Part shown: positions 19,401 through 31,401 of the stretch, piece by piece | Layout: each line of letters opens with the position of its first letter | Position numbering within the stretch: position 1 is the first letter of the stretch | Assembly (NCBI RefSeq): GCF_000524195.1 | Contig: NW_020170418.1 | Location: 164,439 to 228,438 of the forward strand | Source of the DNA: Echinococcus granulosus | Lineage: Eukaryota; Platyhelminthes; Cestoda; Cyclophyllidea; Taeniidae | Length of the DNA: 64,000 nt | Direction of reading: 5' to 3' | Notes under the pieces: generated by a model | The model's database searches: none | Seen by the model: the letters and a program-made list of their open reading frames with translations, nothing else | What the model was told of the DNA's origin: nothing | Position numbers and translations under genes: made by a program

Positions 19401-21060
19401 CAACCTCTTTATAAAAGCTTGCTTTTACCAAGGAAAGATGGAATGACTGATTTTCGGTTCCAAGTACTATAAGGTACCTTAAGAAACATGTCATGTTGTT
19501 TTCTATGATATACTGAGAAACCAAGGTTTTCACGGTAATAAGCCCATTACCCATGCTAAAATACCGTCAAGCCTGAAAGAATAAGGAAATTTCCACGCCC
19601 CTCTTCTGCACAGATTACCTATACCACTGTACTGAATGAATTCAATGGCTCTGTTGCTACAAGCTAAGCCACGATGGCACTGAGCGCTGTGCAGGTCAAC
19701 TGAGTGTAGACCACATTTACCGTGCAGCTGTCTCATGCTTTCACAAGCACAAGAACTTCGCGTCGTAAGGTGTGTCTGAATAAAATATTTTATGCTGCGC
19801 ATTACGTGTCAGCGAAACGTAATGAAAAGAAGGCATTGGGTTAATAAATGTGCTTTTTTAAAATAGACATTCGTGCTATTCAGCACCGTAGGTTACGTAA
19901 CATACTATTTATTTTTCTGAAGCATTAGACGGATTGCATAAAAAGTTGGAATCTAAACGATTTCAAATGCCCCACCATGTATTTAGGTCGTTTTGATTAA
20001 ATTTTGCAAATTGAGTATTAAGTATTGATAATATGGAGAGTGAGTACTTTTTTGTATTACCATGGGAATTGCGCTTCATGTAATAAGTACCACCAAATTC
20101 CCTTGGAATGGTTTACAAAATGCACATCCTCCTGTAAAGAGGTGAACAAATTTCATCATGTTTAGTGAATGAAGTTGTCCTGCATCCGCCATAATAGGGA
20201 ATGGCTCATTCATTCCATATCACCTGTGCGATTGGTAGAAGGGGGTTGCTATCGAAACAGGCGTGGATTCCGGTCATAAAGTGGTTTTGTGCCCACGCAG
20301 ATGCGCAGGAGGCCAGTGCTTAACTGATGGGGCTTGGTTGGCACCTAAATCATCCCGTACTGAGCTGTTCATTCTGACATTTCGGAATTGCGGGCTAATA
20401 ATGTTAGTGAATTGCCACTGCCTTAAATTTACCTCTGTCACCATGAAAGTCATACAAACTCTGTCTGTCTGATGTGTATCTAAGCAGACACATTTCATTG
20501 CTTAATTTTGTAACTCACCAAAGAATGACTGGTCATGTGATAATATTTATAACCCAAAGATCTTCCCCATTCGACAACGATTATTACATACTTTTTTCTC
20601 ATTTAGGGTTCTAAGCTTTAATATGTGCTATGCATTTAGGCATGTATTTAAAGTACAGTAAAACTTCTCACTTTTTGGGAAGGTTTGCAGCTAGATCTGG
20701 CTTTTTAAACCCACCATCATCGATGCCTGTTATACACACTAAGTGATCTGCAAAATTTTAACCTTGTTTTCTGCTCATTCAGCCAAATAACAAGTTTCAA
20801 CTCTGTTCAGCGTTTTATTGCCATCTGTTGGGTTAATTGCCGGGAAAATTGTATGAATTTGCAATGGATTCTGTTGGAGGGTGGCTAAATTTGTGCACGA
20901 CTGGCTGCACTCTTTGAAAAGCATCTAGGCGGTGTGTCTTCAGTCGGCTTTGCAAGTTTGTGACTCCCTTAAGCTCCATTTCGTGGCGTTTAAGTGACCT
21001 CATCGCACACTTCCGCCTTTGGATAGTCGATCCTGAAGACAGATAATAAAGTAGATTTGA
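13426..21060. other. long stretch without a recognised gene
   Basis: T-rich on the plus strand for most of its length. Many 60-90 codon frames occur, more of them on the minus strand, with no recognised domain. The one with the best splice ends is listed separately (16049-16228). A GC-richer patch at 16440-16800 includes a plus-strand frame ending AGGAAG|GTACGA near 16686. This patch could be an exon or old promoter, but nothing identifies it. Confidence 0.4.
16049..16228 (-). CDS. candidate internal exon, unidentified
   Basis: On the minus strand, CTTAAATAG is followed by a frame open for 59 codons, ending ATTG|GTAAGC, a strong donor. The peptide begins VNDDNSQNTNEKFFMDILK and ends LHRWFLPCVIG. 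The exon is 180 bases, phase 1 at both ends. A downstream minus-strand segment at 15423-15538 is phase-compatible but has a poor acceptor (CTAAAG). No family was recognised. By chance alone several such segments are expected in this much AT-rich DNA. Confidence 0.17.
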
Positions 21061-21068
21061 AAATTGTA

Positions 21069-21071
21069 ATA

Positions 21072-21108
<37 letters not shown>

Positions 21109-21211
21109 NNNNNNNNNNNNNNNNNNNNNNNNNNNNNNNNNNNNNNNNNNNNNNNNNNNNNNNNNNNNNNNNNNNNNNNNNNNNNNNNNNNNNNNNNNNN
21201 NNNNNNNNATA

Positions 21212-21248
<37 letters not shown>
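21069..21248. repeat. TA microsatellite interrupted by a 100-N assembly gap
   Basis: ATAG followed by eighteen TA units (21069-21108) is followed by exactly 100 Ns (21109-21208) and then by the identical ATAG plus eighteen TA units (21209-21248). Round-number Ns mark an assembly gap of arbitrary length. The perfect duplication of the 40-bp flank suggests that both contig ends stop at the same read-length-limited position. Confidence 0.95.
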
Positions 21249-21250
<2 letters not shown>

Positions 21251-23635
21251 CATATAAGGAAGAGCTGTGTTCGAATTGTTCAAATGTCGGCAGAACGCGC
21301 AAGATATAACGATCGCTATCTGGTTTATTCTTAATTCTTTAGCGTTCACGTTCGTAGATTCTCACAACTGTTAAGGAAAAGTGTATTGAGGCATCTTTTT
21401 CCATGTCTTGAAGGAAATTCCAAATTTAGCTTCAACATCACCACGTCTACTAGAGTGGCATCGCTAAATCCATCACGTGCGCTTAAGGCGTTTTTTTTTT
21501 CCTCCCAAATGCGCATTGGCTGGTTTCATTTATATTAAATTTGCCAACTGTAGAAATTGCGTGAAACGAGATTTTTCCAGAAAATACTTTCGGACCATGT
21601 GTCACAGCTGTCCAACTCCACTTTCCGTATCGTAATGGAAATTCTGCAAGAACTACTAAAAATCTAAACACTTGATGCATCATTGAAATTTTTTTTGTCC
21701 TAGGAGAAAGGAGAGAAGCAGAATCCCCTAGGAATTTCTTCAAGTTGGATACTTTTAGAATAACTTTTCTCGCCTTTTGCTAGTAATTCTGAGATTTATT
21801 TGAACAATTTACTACTGTTCGTTCGTTCAGTTTTTTAGGATGCCATTATTATAAAAATGATGGTCAAAATTCACGAAACCTTTCAACAACCCAAAAATAT
21901 GTGCCACAACTTTTTGGTCTCCTGCGGTGAAGCTGATTACCATAACATTCGCTTTAGGGGCTACCAGGTTTATGACTTTTCGGGTATGTGTCAACAAACA
22001 TTAACAATAAAATATGTCGCCAGTTTTTGATGGATACAAGCACGCACTGGTGACAAAATACGAAAATGCTCATCTCGTACCTAAAAACTAAAGTTGCCTG
22101 ACTGTTGGGAACGCGTAATCAGTAATGGCAAATAAAAGAATAATAGAGCCAAAAACAGACCAGTCGTTAGGCCCTCTTTCTTCGATAAAAATCGCCATGG
22201 TTTCGCTTGAATACTTATTTTAGGGTTTTGGAGTTCACTTGGCTAACTGATGGCCCCTCCATTTACCATGAATGACTGTAAATCATTGACCTCAATGTAA
22301 GCAGATTATATTTCATAGAAAAAAACAAATAATTGTCTCTGTGAACAAGCCATGATGCCTGATAATCTATTAAACATTCTTAAAACTGATGTCAGAGTAA
22401 TAATCATGTAATTAAATGTAAAGGTCTGACTTCTAATTTACTTAAATTTAAGAAACATCTCCAATCTTTTATCTCAAAAGCACCGGAATGTGGTAGGGAG
22501 GTCCCAAAATCTTGCCGTCGTTTTGGTTGGAGGGCACTCGACTGACATGTCCTCACTGACACTGAAACTCTTTCCTCTACGTCCTAGCAGGACCATTGTT
22601 TAGATTTATTTGTGACGTAATGCTAATCATGAACTCTTCGTTGACTTTACTTCAGGGATCACTGTTGAGGATTTGGTTCCACCCCATTCATTTCCCACGG
22701 TTGATAAGATTTTGGTACATTTCCTTCATTTATACTTTCAACTCGTCAGTTAAAGCCACTGCTCAAATTGTAACATGAAGAACTGTTAAGCTCAAAAGAT
22801 TTGCTCGACCTCCTCTCCCGAGTTAAATTTAATTAATCCTCTCTGCTATTCTAAGGCCTTTTAACTTTGACACTTCATCGTATTGGTACGCCATTTTTTG
22901 AAAATGCATTTATAATTAGCGGTATCAGATGAGAAATTCAAGAAATAATAGTCTAGTTTTTGGCCAAGCAACCCACCAGAGGGCGAGGTGACTGTTGGTA
23001 GTTAACTTATACTACGGTTACCCGGACTTGTTGACATTAACCACTCATACAAGCAACTTGGTCGACAAGTTAAAGGCAATTTTATTTAAAATTGTACTTA
23101 CGTATTTTGTGTGAATTGAATTTACGAGCTAATTTATTTTGCGTACTGTTTCGAAGAAAGCTTACTTGTCAGCTACGAAGTGATCACAACGTTTAAGTAC
23201 ATAAATCAGCAGACGCTCTCGCATTTGCTTAGACGCTGTTATCCAAGCTGATGCAGGTTACAGTATAAACTGAATTCGGAAATTTTTAGGCATATACAGA
23301 ATCCGCAATCACCTGTAGTGCTTCCTAAGGCCAACGTTTTCCGCAGGTGATTTTTCGCCACAGTTTCTTCAAGCACATCTGATTTATGGCACTTGTTATA
23401 TACCCACCTTCATTTTGTTGAATCAACAATTAATTTGCTTAAAAGTGGGCAAATACATTACAAGGAATCACAGCGGTTTTGATCGAGTGACCTCAAATTA
23501 GCATGAAGTGATGTTACCGAAAAGAGCAAGTTTTGGCCAGTTAACAGTGGAGAAGAGGGGGATCGCAGCCCCCAAAAAAGCTTCAAACATAGCTGCGGTC
23601 ATTGCCTTAGAGCTTCCATTGCCAGTAAGGTTAAA
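21249..23635. other. non-coding stretch
   Basis: AT-rich sequence with no recognisable exon. A run of T bases near 21490 and a few short open frames are the only features seen. Confidence 0.4.
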
Positions 23636-23850
23636 GTGATTTTCTTTCCTCCTCGCGCGGCCACGTCACTCAAGCCTGCGCTGCGCTTTGGGAGGCGCGA
23701 CGCGCCCGCGCGCGCAGACGCCCCAACTGACGCACGCTCACGCGTGTGCCCAAGTGGGCTAGTTTGGCGCGCCCCATTGACGCATGCGTGCGCAGGCCCA
23801 CCTGAGCCTCCCCCTCATTGGCCTGTGAGGCACGGATGCTTTATTTAACC
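23636..23850. other. CpG-dense GC island
   Basis: About 200 bases of extreme GC content in AT-rich surroundings, with runs such as GCGCGACGCGCCCGCGCGCG. A plus-strand frame of 70 codons crosses it with an alanine, proline and arginine composition dictated by base content. No start site or downstream gene is recognised. It could be a promoter-type island, a GC-rich repeat, or sequence joined from elsewhere. Confidence 0.5.
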
Positions 23851-26800
23851 CTGGGAAGTTTTCACCACGCAACTCTAAAGATAGCGCAAAGGAAACAAAA
23901 CAGAAGATGGAATGAAGGAGAAGAAGAATAGTGATTAGACAGTCACGTTAGCAAAACTCCATTTTTAATTCACCCTACATCAAATTCTGTTTGCATTGCC
24001 ACAGGTGGTAAACTCATTTTAAACGGGTATTTCGAAGGGACAATCGTTATACATGTAAAGGCTATTTATTAAAAAAATTACTATACGAGACAAAAATAAT
24101 TGGCATTACCAGGTTCACTCTGAATCAAAGGAGTAGGACTGGGCAGTGAATAATTCTAAGAGGAATTTTAATTATTTTATTGTTTATTGGCCTGCCATCT
24201 TGGAGATGTTCATGTCCCGCTTAAATATGTCATTCATTTTTCAATATGATTTGTGGATTATTAGTAATAAGATGCTGTTAGTCGAGCTATCTTCTCCAAC
24301 ATTGTGGCACTGCGAATAGTTATTAAAGGGGAAAATTGTTGAAGGTGGGCCCTGTACTAACAAACACCGCAAACGGTGTACTATTAGAGAGGAATTCGGT
24401 AAGCCAAAAGCGAAACATCAGGTAAAAATGGGTGTAGTACATTTTTATCGGGCGGCTATTCCGTGTTAACGAATTTGTAAATCCCAGAGATGAGTTATCA
24501 CCCTTCATAATTCTGTCTGGGTGCGTTCGTCTCCGGAGGCCATGCAGTGATAAAAAACCTTCATCAAGCTCTTATTAAAGCACACAGGAGCATAGAAGGA
24601 AAACTAGGTCTGCATATAATTCTCGTGGGATAACAGCAGTCACGCGTGCTAGAACAGGGAAGATGGTTACAAAGTAATGTACTAGCCAAAGTTTAGTTTC
24701 TATGAGGTAGGAAAATCCAGTATTACAGCTGTGAAAGGTCACACTTTATTTTGAGCATAATAGTCGTTATGTTAACTCCACCTTTGGACGTACGTGGCTC
24801 TGACTATGCCATCAACGCTCATAGATCCCCATTTCTTATGAGCTACTAAAGCAGCAGTCCCAATTTTACTGTAAAATGCTGCAGGGAAATCTTATAAGCT
24901 CCTATGCTGCACGAAATGCTTCAAATGGGGCGACATGTGACGTAGCTACTCAAATGCAACCCTAGTAAGAATGGCAATCCACCATAAAAACCGCAGTTAT
25001 TTCAAAGCCATGCCTTTCAGAGGCAATCGCGAGCTCAAACACAATCACCTATTTTTCTGTCACCTCCGCCACTTATAAGGAATAAGAAATTGAAACAGGG
25101 CTATGGTTAGTAATTTCTTGCATGCTTTATCATAATAGTTCAAACGTAAATCAGTTGGCAAAGTTGTCAAGGCTACAACTTTTTTTTTAGTTTGCCAACT
25201 TTTTATAATTAAGTTCCACATTAAGCGCAACTCTAAGCGACCGCACACTAATTCCATTTTGAGTGACACAAAAATGGCTCTTTACCAACTTACAATCTAG
25301 CAAAAACCTAAAACTATTTGAGGCAAATAGCATATATTTTATCATTCCGATAGAATTTAAAAAGATTTCATGAGAGACGTGTGCTTTCTAAAGTGGTTCA
25401 AAGATTCAAAGTATATTTAAATCATTTCATACGGTGATACCTTGTTCATTCTACAAAATACGGATATCCTAAATGGTGACATTTTTATCTTGGTGCTAAT
25501 TTTTGAATATCTCTTCCTCTCGCATGACATTTAGACTGCTAATACCGAAATGATTATGCTGTTGAACCAAGATGTTCCGCAATGTGGTCTGAGTAGCGCA
25601 CCCGCATTGGATGCAGTAGAAGCCTACCGAAGGCGAATTGCTCTTGAGGAGACATTCGACTGTCGAGACATGATGTGTGCAGAATAGAGAGGGAAATCCA
25701 CTCGAAAGAAGCATCCACTCTGCCTCCTGAAAAAGCCTCACCCAAGTAAACCTCACTTTCCCTAATAAAATAACAGCATTTGGGTTCCATAGTTACTCCG
25801 TTTAATAAAGTGGTCTCTAAACTGGGAATAAAATAACTACAGTTTATGGTGTATCATCAGTTGCGTAGGCAAAATAATTGCGCCTCGACAGGTTGGGCGC
25901 GTATGAGCAACAGCGGATTCCCCATCGATGAGCCAAGCGGCCTGTCATGTCAGTTCTTACCACATCTCAACAGGTCGCTTAAAAGCAATAGAATTCTCAA
26001 TCTATGGAGGTGCTAACAATGGCAATCGCACGACCTATTTGATTTCACAGCTGTGTAGACCAAACGTGTCCATATACAGCGTGCTACAATGTCATCTCTA
26101 AAAACACAAATGAACATATTTATTCACATGATTGATAAGGTTACATTTTGTGAACATTCAGACGATACTGGAGGCTTCCTTAAGGAAATTCCCTTCTTTG
26201 ACGCCTTTGTCATTGTATAGCTCGTGCCTTCATAGGAAAAATCACAGGTTCTTAATAAAAATAAATTTTCATAGAATAGGAGCAAGCAGTTTGGATTCTT
26301 TCCTTGTGCACATCATGTTCACATCCCATAAGCAACCCACAGGCTGATATAAATTGCACTGGAAGTCCAGGAAACAAATACCAAACGCATTCCCCTTAAT
26401 ATAAGTTTATTTTAAAGTTAGTTTTATAAAAATCGAATGATTTATGGACCTTGTGGGGATCAGCTTCCGTTGAATTAACGTAGAATGGGTTACGAAAATC
26501 TGGACTCCCAGCTTCCTGTTTAGTGGAAGATGTAACCAAAATGAAAGACCTCAGACGACATGTTAGAATAAACGCTTGAGATTTTTGCAACTGACTAAAG
26601 ACCCTGCGAATTCCGAATGAGCATATAGGTGGTGTAGTATTTACGAGGGGAAGACGCCTTTTCAACGAACCGATTGAGTGGCTTTGGGTGGTACAAGCTA
26701 CTGTTTGCGGTAGCCTCTAATCACCATAACCTTTTGAGTGAGTCTAACGAAGGCTCCGCCCTACATGCGACTTCAACCACCGTGCCTTGATTTCGTTCTC

Positions 26801-27581
26801 AGGCTCTCACACCTATGTACCTAGAGGAAGCTTTTATTACCTTTCTTAAGCCATAGTTGCCGCTCTTGCCTGGACCTTATCGGTCTTTAATAAATCTCCA
26901 ACTTTTACAGCATATTCATTTGAAAGTCGTCGCTGAAATGAATAATAAATGGGTTAAAAAAAGGAGTTCTGGTTTTCGTTTGAAATCTGTCTTATGTCGG
27001 AGGAAGGAAAATACACATACACAGACTTAAAAGTGAATAACAGACCGACGGTTTATTAGCGGCTGTTAATCTTGGAGTCTTTTCCTCTCCCTGCCATCTG
27101 ACTCCTCCCCGTAATAATGCAACTACCGTGCCTCTGGCTAATCTCCAGCATAAATTATTGGCAATGAAAAAAGCAACCAATCTACTACTATCAAACGCTG
27201 TTAGAGGAAAAATCTGTGGAATAATGATTGTCTGTTTTGTTTGAGCATGCCACGAAGGTCCCGCAACGTGTAGGAGAGAACACCAGTGTCCCTTAATCAA
27301 AGCAGTTAAGACTGACTACCTTAGTTATAATAGTTATTTCTCAAAACTGTGAGCATTGCTGCATACAATGATTTGAACAAAACTTTTGAACACTTACACT
27401 CAAACGGACAGCTTCACCACTTAAATTTGTTTGAAAGTAGGTAAGGAATAGACCCTCACAAGTTCAGATTGATTTGAATACTCACACTTTATATACTAGA
27501 ATGAACAACTTGAAATGGCGTGATTTGGTTTTATAACTTACCATTGAAGCGCAACTTGAAGTTGATGTAGCAACCTATAAT

Positions 27582-27615
27582 TGATAACTGTGATAATAGA
27601 TTTCCACAGTTATCA
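27582..27615. repeat. perfect inverted repeat, 11-bp stem and 12-nt loop
   Basis: TGATAACTGTG at 27582-27592 is the exact reverse complement of CACAGTTATCA at 27605-27615. A short direct repeat (AGATTTCC three times) overlaps and follows the right arm. No gene is adjacent. Confidence 0.8.
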
Positions 27616-29321
27616 GATTTCCAGATTTCCGCCATTATCAAAATTTTGATGTAGTATGAGGTGGTTGATTTTATTACAGTTGCACTGATGGTACTTCTCA
27701 CAGAAACGTGTTGAAACGTGAAGGGGCGTGGCTAGTCCATTGAGGCATTTAGGTGTCGTATATAACACCGACAACATGCACAGGCGCACGCCCACTGTAC
27801 CACTGGTATTCGAACCTGCGCCAACCAATCAACTAGTAATTCAGTCTGTTCAGGGGTCTACCGACAGGGTGGTGTGCTGCGGCATTTGATTTAGAGTCGA
27901 ACGGCGCCTCTCACAATGACTCCCAACAGTTTTACCGTCACGATGGCCTCAGAATTAAAATCGCATTCATTTCACCTAGGCTTCATTCAAATCTCCCCTG
28001 CAGTACGTTTTATACTCCAGATCCGACTATCATTATAAAAAACCCTAATCTTCATGTTTTTTAAAGACGCCTCTTTGCATTTCATCGAAGACGTAATGAA
28101 ATGACCTGACAGTGCAACAAGTAAATGCATTGCTGTGCTAATCCGCTGGAAATTAGGATCCGAATGCGGTCATGGAAATTTGAAACGTCCAATCTGATCA
28201 AATATGACTGAATAGTTTAAATATCCCTTCCTTAACCAGAACATTGCAGCCATGTGAATTTGTAGTAAATTAATTTTATCTAATTATAAGTGCGTCATAG
28301 AATTTGAGCATTTTTGTCCAATTTTCCGACAGAGAGGATTGTAGATAATGTGAATGTAAGTGATGTGGGTTATGATTAAGGTAACTCAAGCGAAAGAAAG
28401 CGTCTGAATTTACGGAAATTGAATTTAGGGGGCAAAACCGAAAGAGCAAAACAAGTCGTTAGTCTTGAACGCACCTTCAACATAAGTGCGCCCGTCTATA
28501 GTAGATGCGTTCGATTATGCCACAGTGTTGTAGCAAATGATATAATGAAACAAGTATTTTTCCTTGAAAATGGTCACTGCCATAGATAATTGAAGTAGGG
28601 TAGGGAAGGAAGAATGGTTGTTTTAAACTACATATGTTTAAATAGATGTCAAATGGTAGGAAACTATGGGCAACAGATTTTCATTGCATGTAAAGAGATG
28701 GTTAGTCGAGAATCCCAACACACCGATATGCAATTTTACAATACACTGCCATAGTTTCCAGTTAGGAGTGTTTTATTGGCGGGAAAAATATTAATGGAAA
28801 ACTCCAATGCGTAAAGCCGGATCACACAATTGTAGCCAAGGGCGATAAACAGCTTAGCACTTGTTTTAATAAACAATGATTGCCCACTTCAAATGCAGGG
28901 TCACAAATTTCCGCAATTGCTGTATTGGTTAAATTGTGGGTCTCTTTCTGAATTCCAGGCTTGAGGATTCACTTGACCAAAACATACAAATATACAGTTC
29001 TGTTTTCTGTAAGATCAAAACACTGATTGCCTCTAGTAGAGCTCGAAACCTATTGATTCAACTTGATTTAGGAGTCTAGGTGTTTCTTCAAATCAAGTAC
29101 TAAGTGTAAAACTAAAGGAATCCAGGAGAAGTTTCACAGCCCGTTAATGAGGTAAAATTCGGTTTGATGTAGTGCGAAAACACCTACATCTGCCAGTAAA
29201 GTGATTTTCAAACCCACTGTTGCCCATTGCAGATGAATCATTAGGAGGAGGGTGAAAGGGCAAGTGGCGAAATAGAACAGATGGAAGGGCCGCGGAAGAT
29301 GTTGCGCTCTGGGACTCCTCG

Positions 29322-29334
29322 CACGTGCCACGTG
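29322..29334. promoter_or_regulatory. paired CACGTG E-boxes
   Basis: Two palindromic CACGTG motifs, at 29322-29327 and 29329-29334, are separated by a single base in a GC-rich patch (29270-29400). CACGTG is the canonical site for bHLH-zipper factors of the MYC/MAX and USF type. No gene start is recognised beside it, so function is only a possibility. Confidence 0.35.
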
Positions 29335-29342
29335 GCTGCAAT

Positions 29343-29376
29343 AGCAGCACTAGCGGTGGCGGTGACTAGTGCTGCT
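29343..29376. repeat. perfect inverted repeat, 11-bp stem and 12-nt loop
   Basis: AGCAGCACTAG at 29343-29353 is the exact reverse complement of CTAGTGCTGCT at 29366-29376. The loop is GC-rich (CGGTGGCGGTGA). It lies nine bases from the paired E-boxes. Confidence 0.8.
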
Positions 29377-31401
29377 CTGTCGAGGCAGAAGGAATTCCTT
29401 TCCCCTTATTAAAGGTGTCCGCTTGTTTGGCAATTTTCAATGATATTGTACCTACTTATGAGATATTCTTGCTAAAAATGACGCCCTCCTCTAGTCCAGA
29501 TGGAACGGAAGTTGGACAAAAACCTACTTTGTTCTGGTAAATCTTATACCTTACGATATCGCTTTCCATTTTCGGTTTCTATTGCAATGGTCTTCAAATG
29601 TTGCAGAATAATAGGTGTTTTCTGGCTATTACCATCGAGTTACTGAAAGCAGCATTAAATATGCAGTACGTTCTAAGCTCTTAATGTGGAGAAGGGGAAT
29701 CTGAAGTTATCACTCCAACTAACACTTCATGCCAGCGTTCAAGTGTGCATCTTCGTCATCAAAAGCATACCCCAAGCCGGGTTTTCTGAGCTATTCAGAG
29801 CGATACTGATAACTGGTTTTACTTATTTTACACAATTTTACCTAAAATCTGGAGGCATTTTAATGTAAATGAAGAAACTTTAGAAAAATTTGAACTCTCT
29901 TTAACTTTTCTTTATATGGTGTATTAATTTAACGCTCCGATTTGCAATGAATTTGAAATTTAAGTAATGAAACAGAAGTATGTGTACCACCCTGTTATAT
30001 TCCGTACACACTGTCTCATGAATCACAACTACCATTCGTCGGACCAGTGAAACCTGCAATGACTAAACGTCACGTAGTACAAACATAGGACAACCTTGAT
30101 TCAGAAGCAAGCACTAGGCAGTGATTAAAATGGATGCTATACACATAGTTGCATTTATCAGATGAAACTGCACACTTCTGTAGCTCGGACACAGTCACGC
30201 AACTGTCCTCCTGCTTGCTAGAATGCCTGCATGTTTGTCTACCAAGCTAAACCAAATACCCATTTGGGCGCACCGCTATCTGCCTTCGGCCAGAATGTGA
30301 TTTCATTTGGGCGGTGTTACCCTTCTGCATAGATTATGTGGGCATGGGCATTTGTCGTATATCGAGTTATGCTGCGATGCAAACGCAATTAAGAATGACA
30401 GTACCTTTAGAAAATTGTGGGACAAAGATTTACCAAGTTATTTATTGTGATGTCACTAATTTGTCATATCAGGAAAAGGAAGGAAATCCTACATAACCTC
30501 GAATGTATTGTTGACTCAAATAAAGGTTTTAAGATCGTAATGATTTCGTTGGGGTGGACAATGTTTTTAAGAGAAAAGTACTGCTGCAGCAAGATTAATA
30601 CCTCATCCAGTTTTGGTGGTACGTAAGAAAGTAGGGACAAATTAGATCACTAAGTGGCACCATAGATCGGTCACATCCACCCAAAATGCACATCACCTCT
30701 TTTAGCTTCAATTTTAACATTTGAAAATCTTGTTAGGTTTGTATAACATTTGAGTACAACCTTAATGGTGAACGGAGAATGGCAGGTTGGAAATTCAAAT
30801 TAAAATTACCTTTTTACAACATGGTATTTGTCATATATGATTGCAGCTTAGGAATGACTGGGTCACCCTTTCGTCCTTGGTAAATATTACCATGGACAAT
30901 TAATAGTCCGCTCGTTAGTTCTCGATACAGCTGACACCGTCGACGACGTTTTAAACTGGTGTAACAAAGCTGTCATTATTTGCATGAGGGATCGACAACA
31001 TTTGTGACGTCCGAACTTTTAACATTCCGTCAACTGTAATGGTGAATCACGTGTGAGAGGAGTGGAAATAAGCAGAAAACACAAACAAACGCCTGGTTCC
31101 TAGCAAAACATTTCTTATCTTTTATAAACAAATCTGCCCACTCCCGAATCTCCCACGAGGGATGCAGGAGGCTTCCAGATCTTCGTTACTGCTGGACTTC
31201 AACCATAACGAGTCAATCGGAGAGCACAAATAGAGGACAAAACCCGTAAATTGCTAAGGAAATTTCGGCTTTTCTCAAAGGTATGTATGTAAGACTATGA
31301 TGTAATTAACTTGTTATATACGACCTGCCTTTTTTCTAAATTGCATGAGCAATTAAAATGCTTTGAATCAAAAATGGCACCAAACTGCGCGGCTATCGCC
31401 T

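Larger units (their letters stand above)
23851..31401. other. non-coding stretch with several structured elements
   Basis: No conserved gene was recognised. It includes two hairpins and a paired E-box patch (listed separately). It also has a tRNA-like box near 27800-27825 on the minus strand that does not build a tRNA, and minus-strand frames at 25496-25790 and 26396-26665 with no known domain. Confidence 0.4.

Noticed and set aside
20990..21349. Open frames crossing the N run
   Set aside because: They exist only because Ns and TA repeats contain no stop codons in those frames; the translation is poly Tyr-Ile.
27800..27830. tRNA or SINE-like B box (GCAGGTTCGAATACC) on the minus strand
   Set aside because: The box is imperfect and no A box or cloverleaf could be folded around it.
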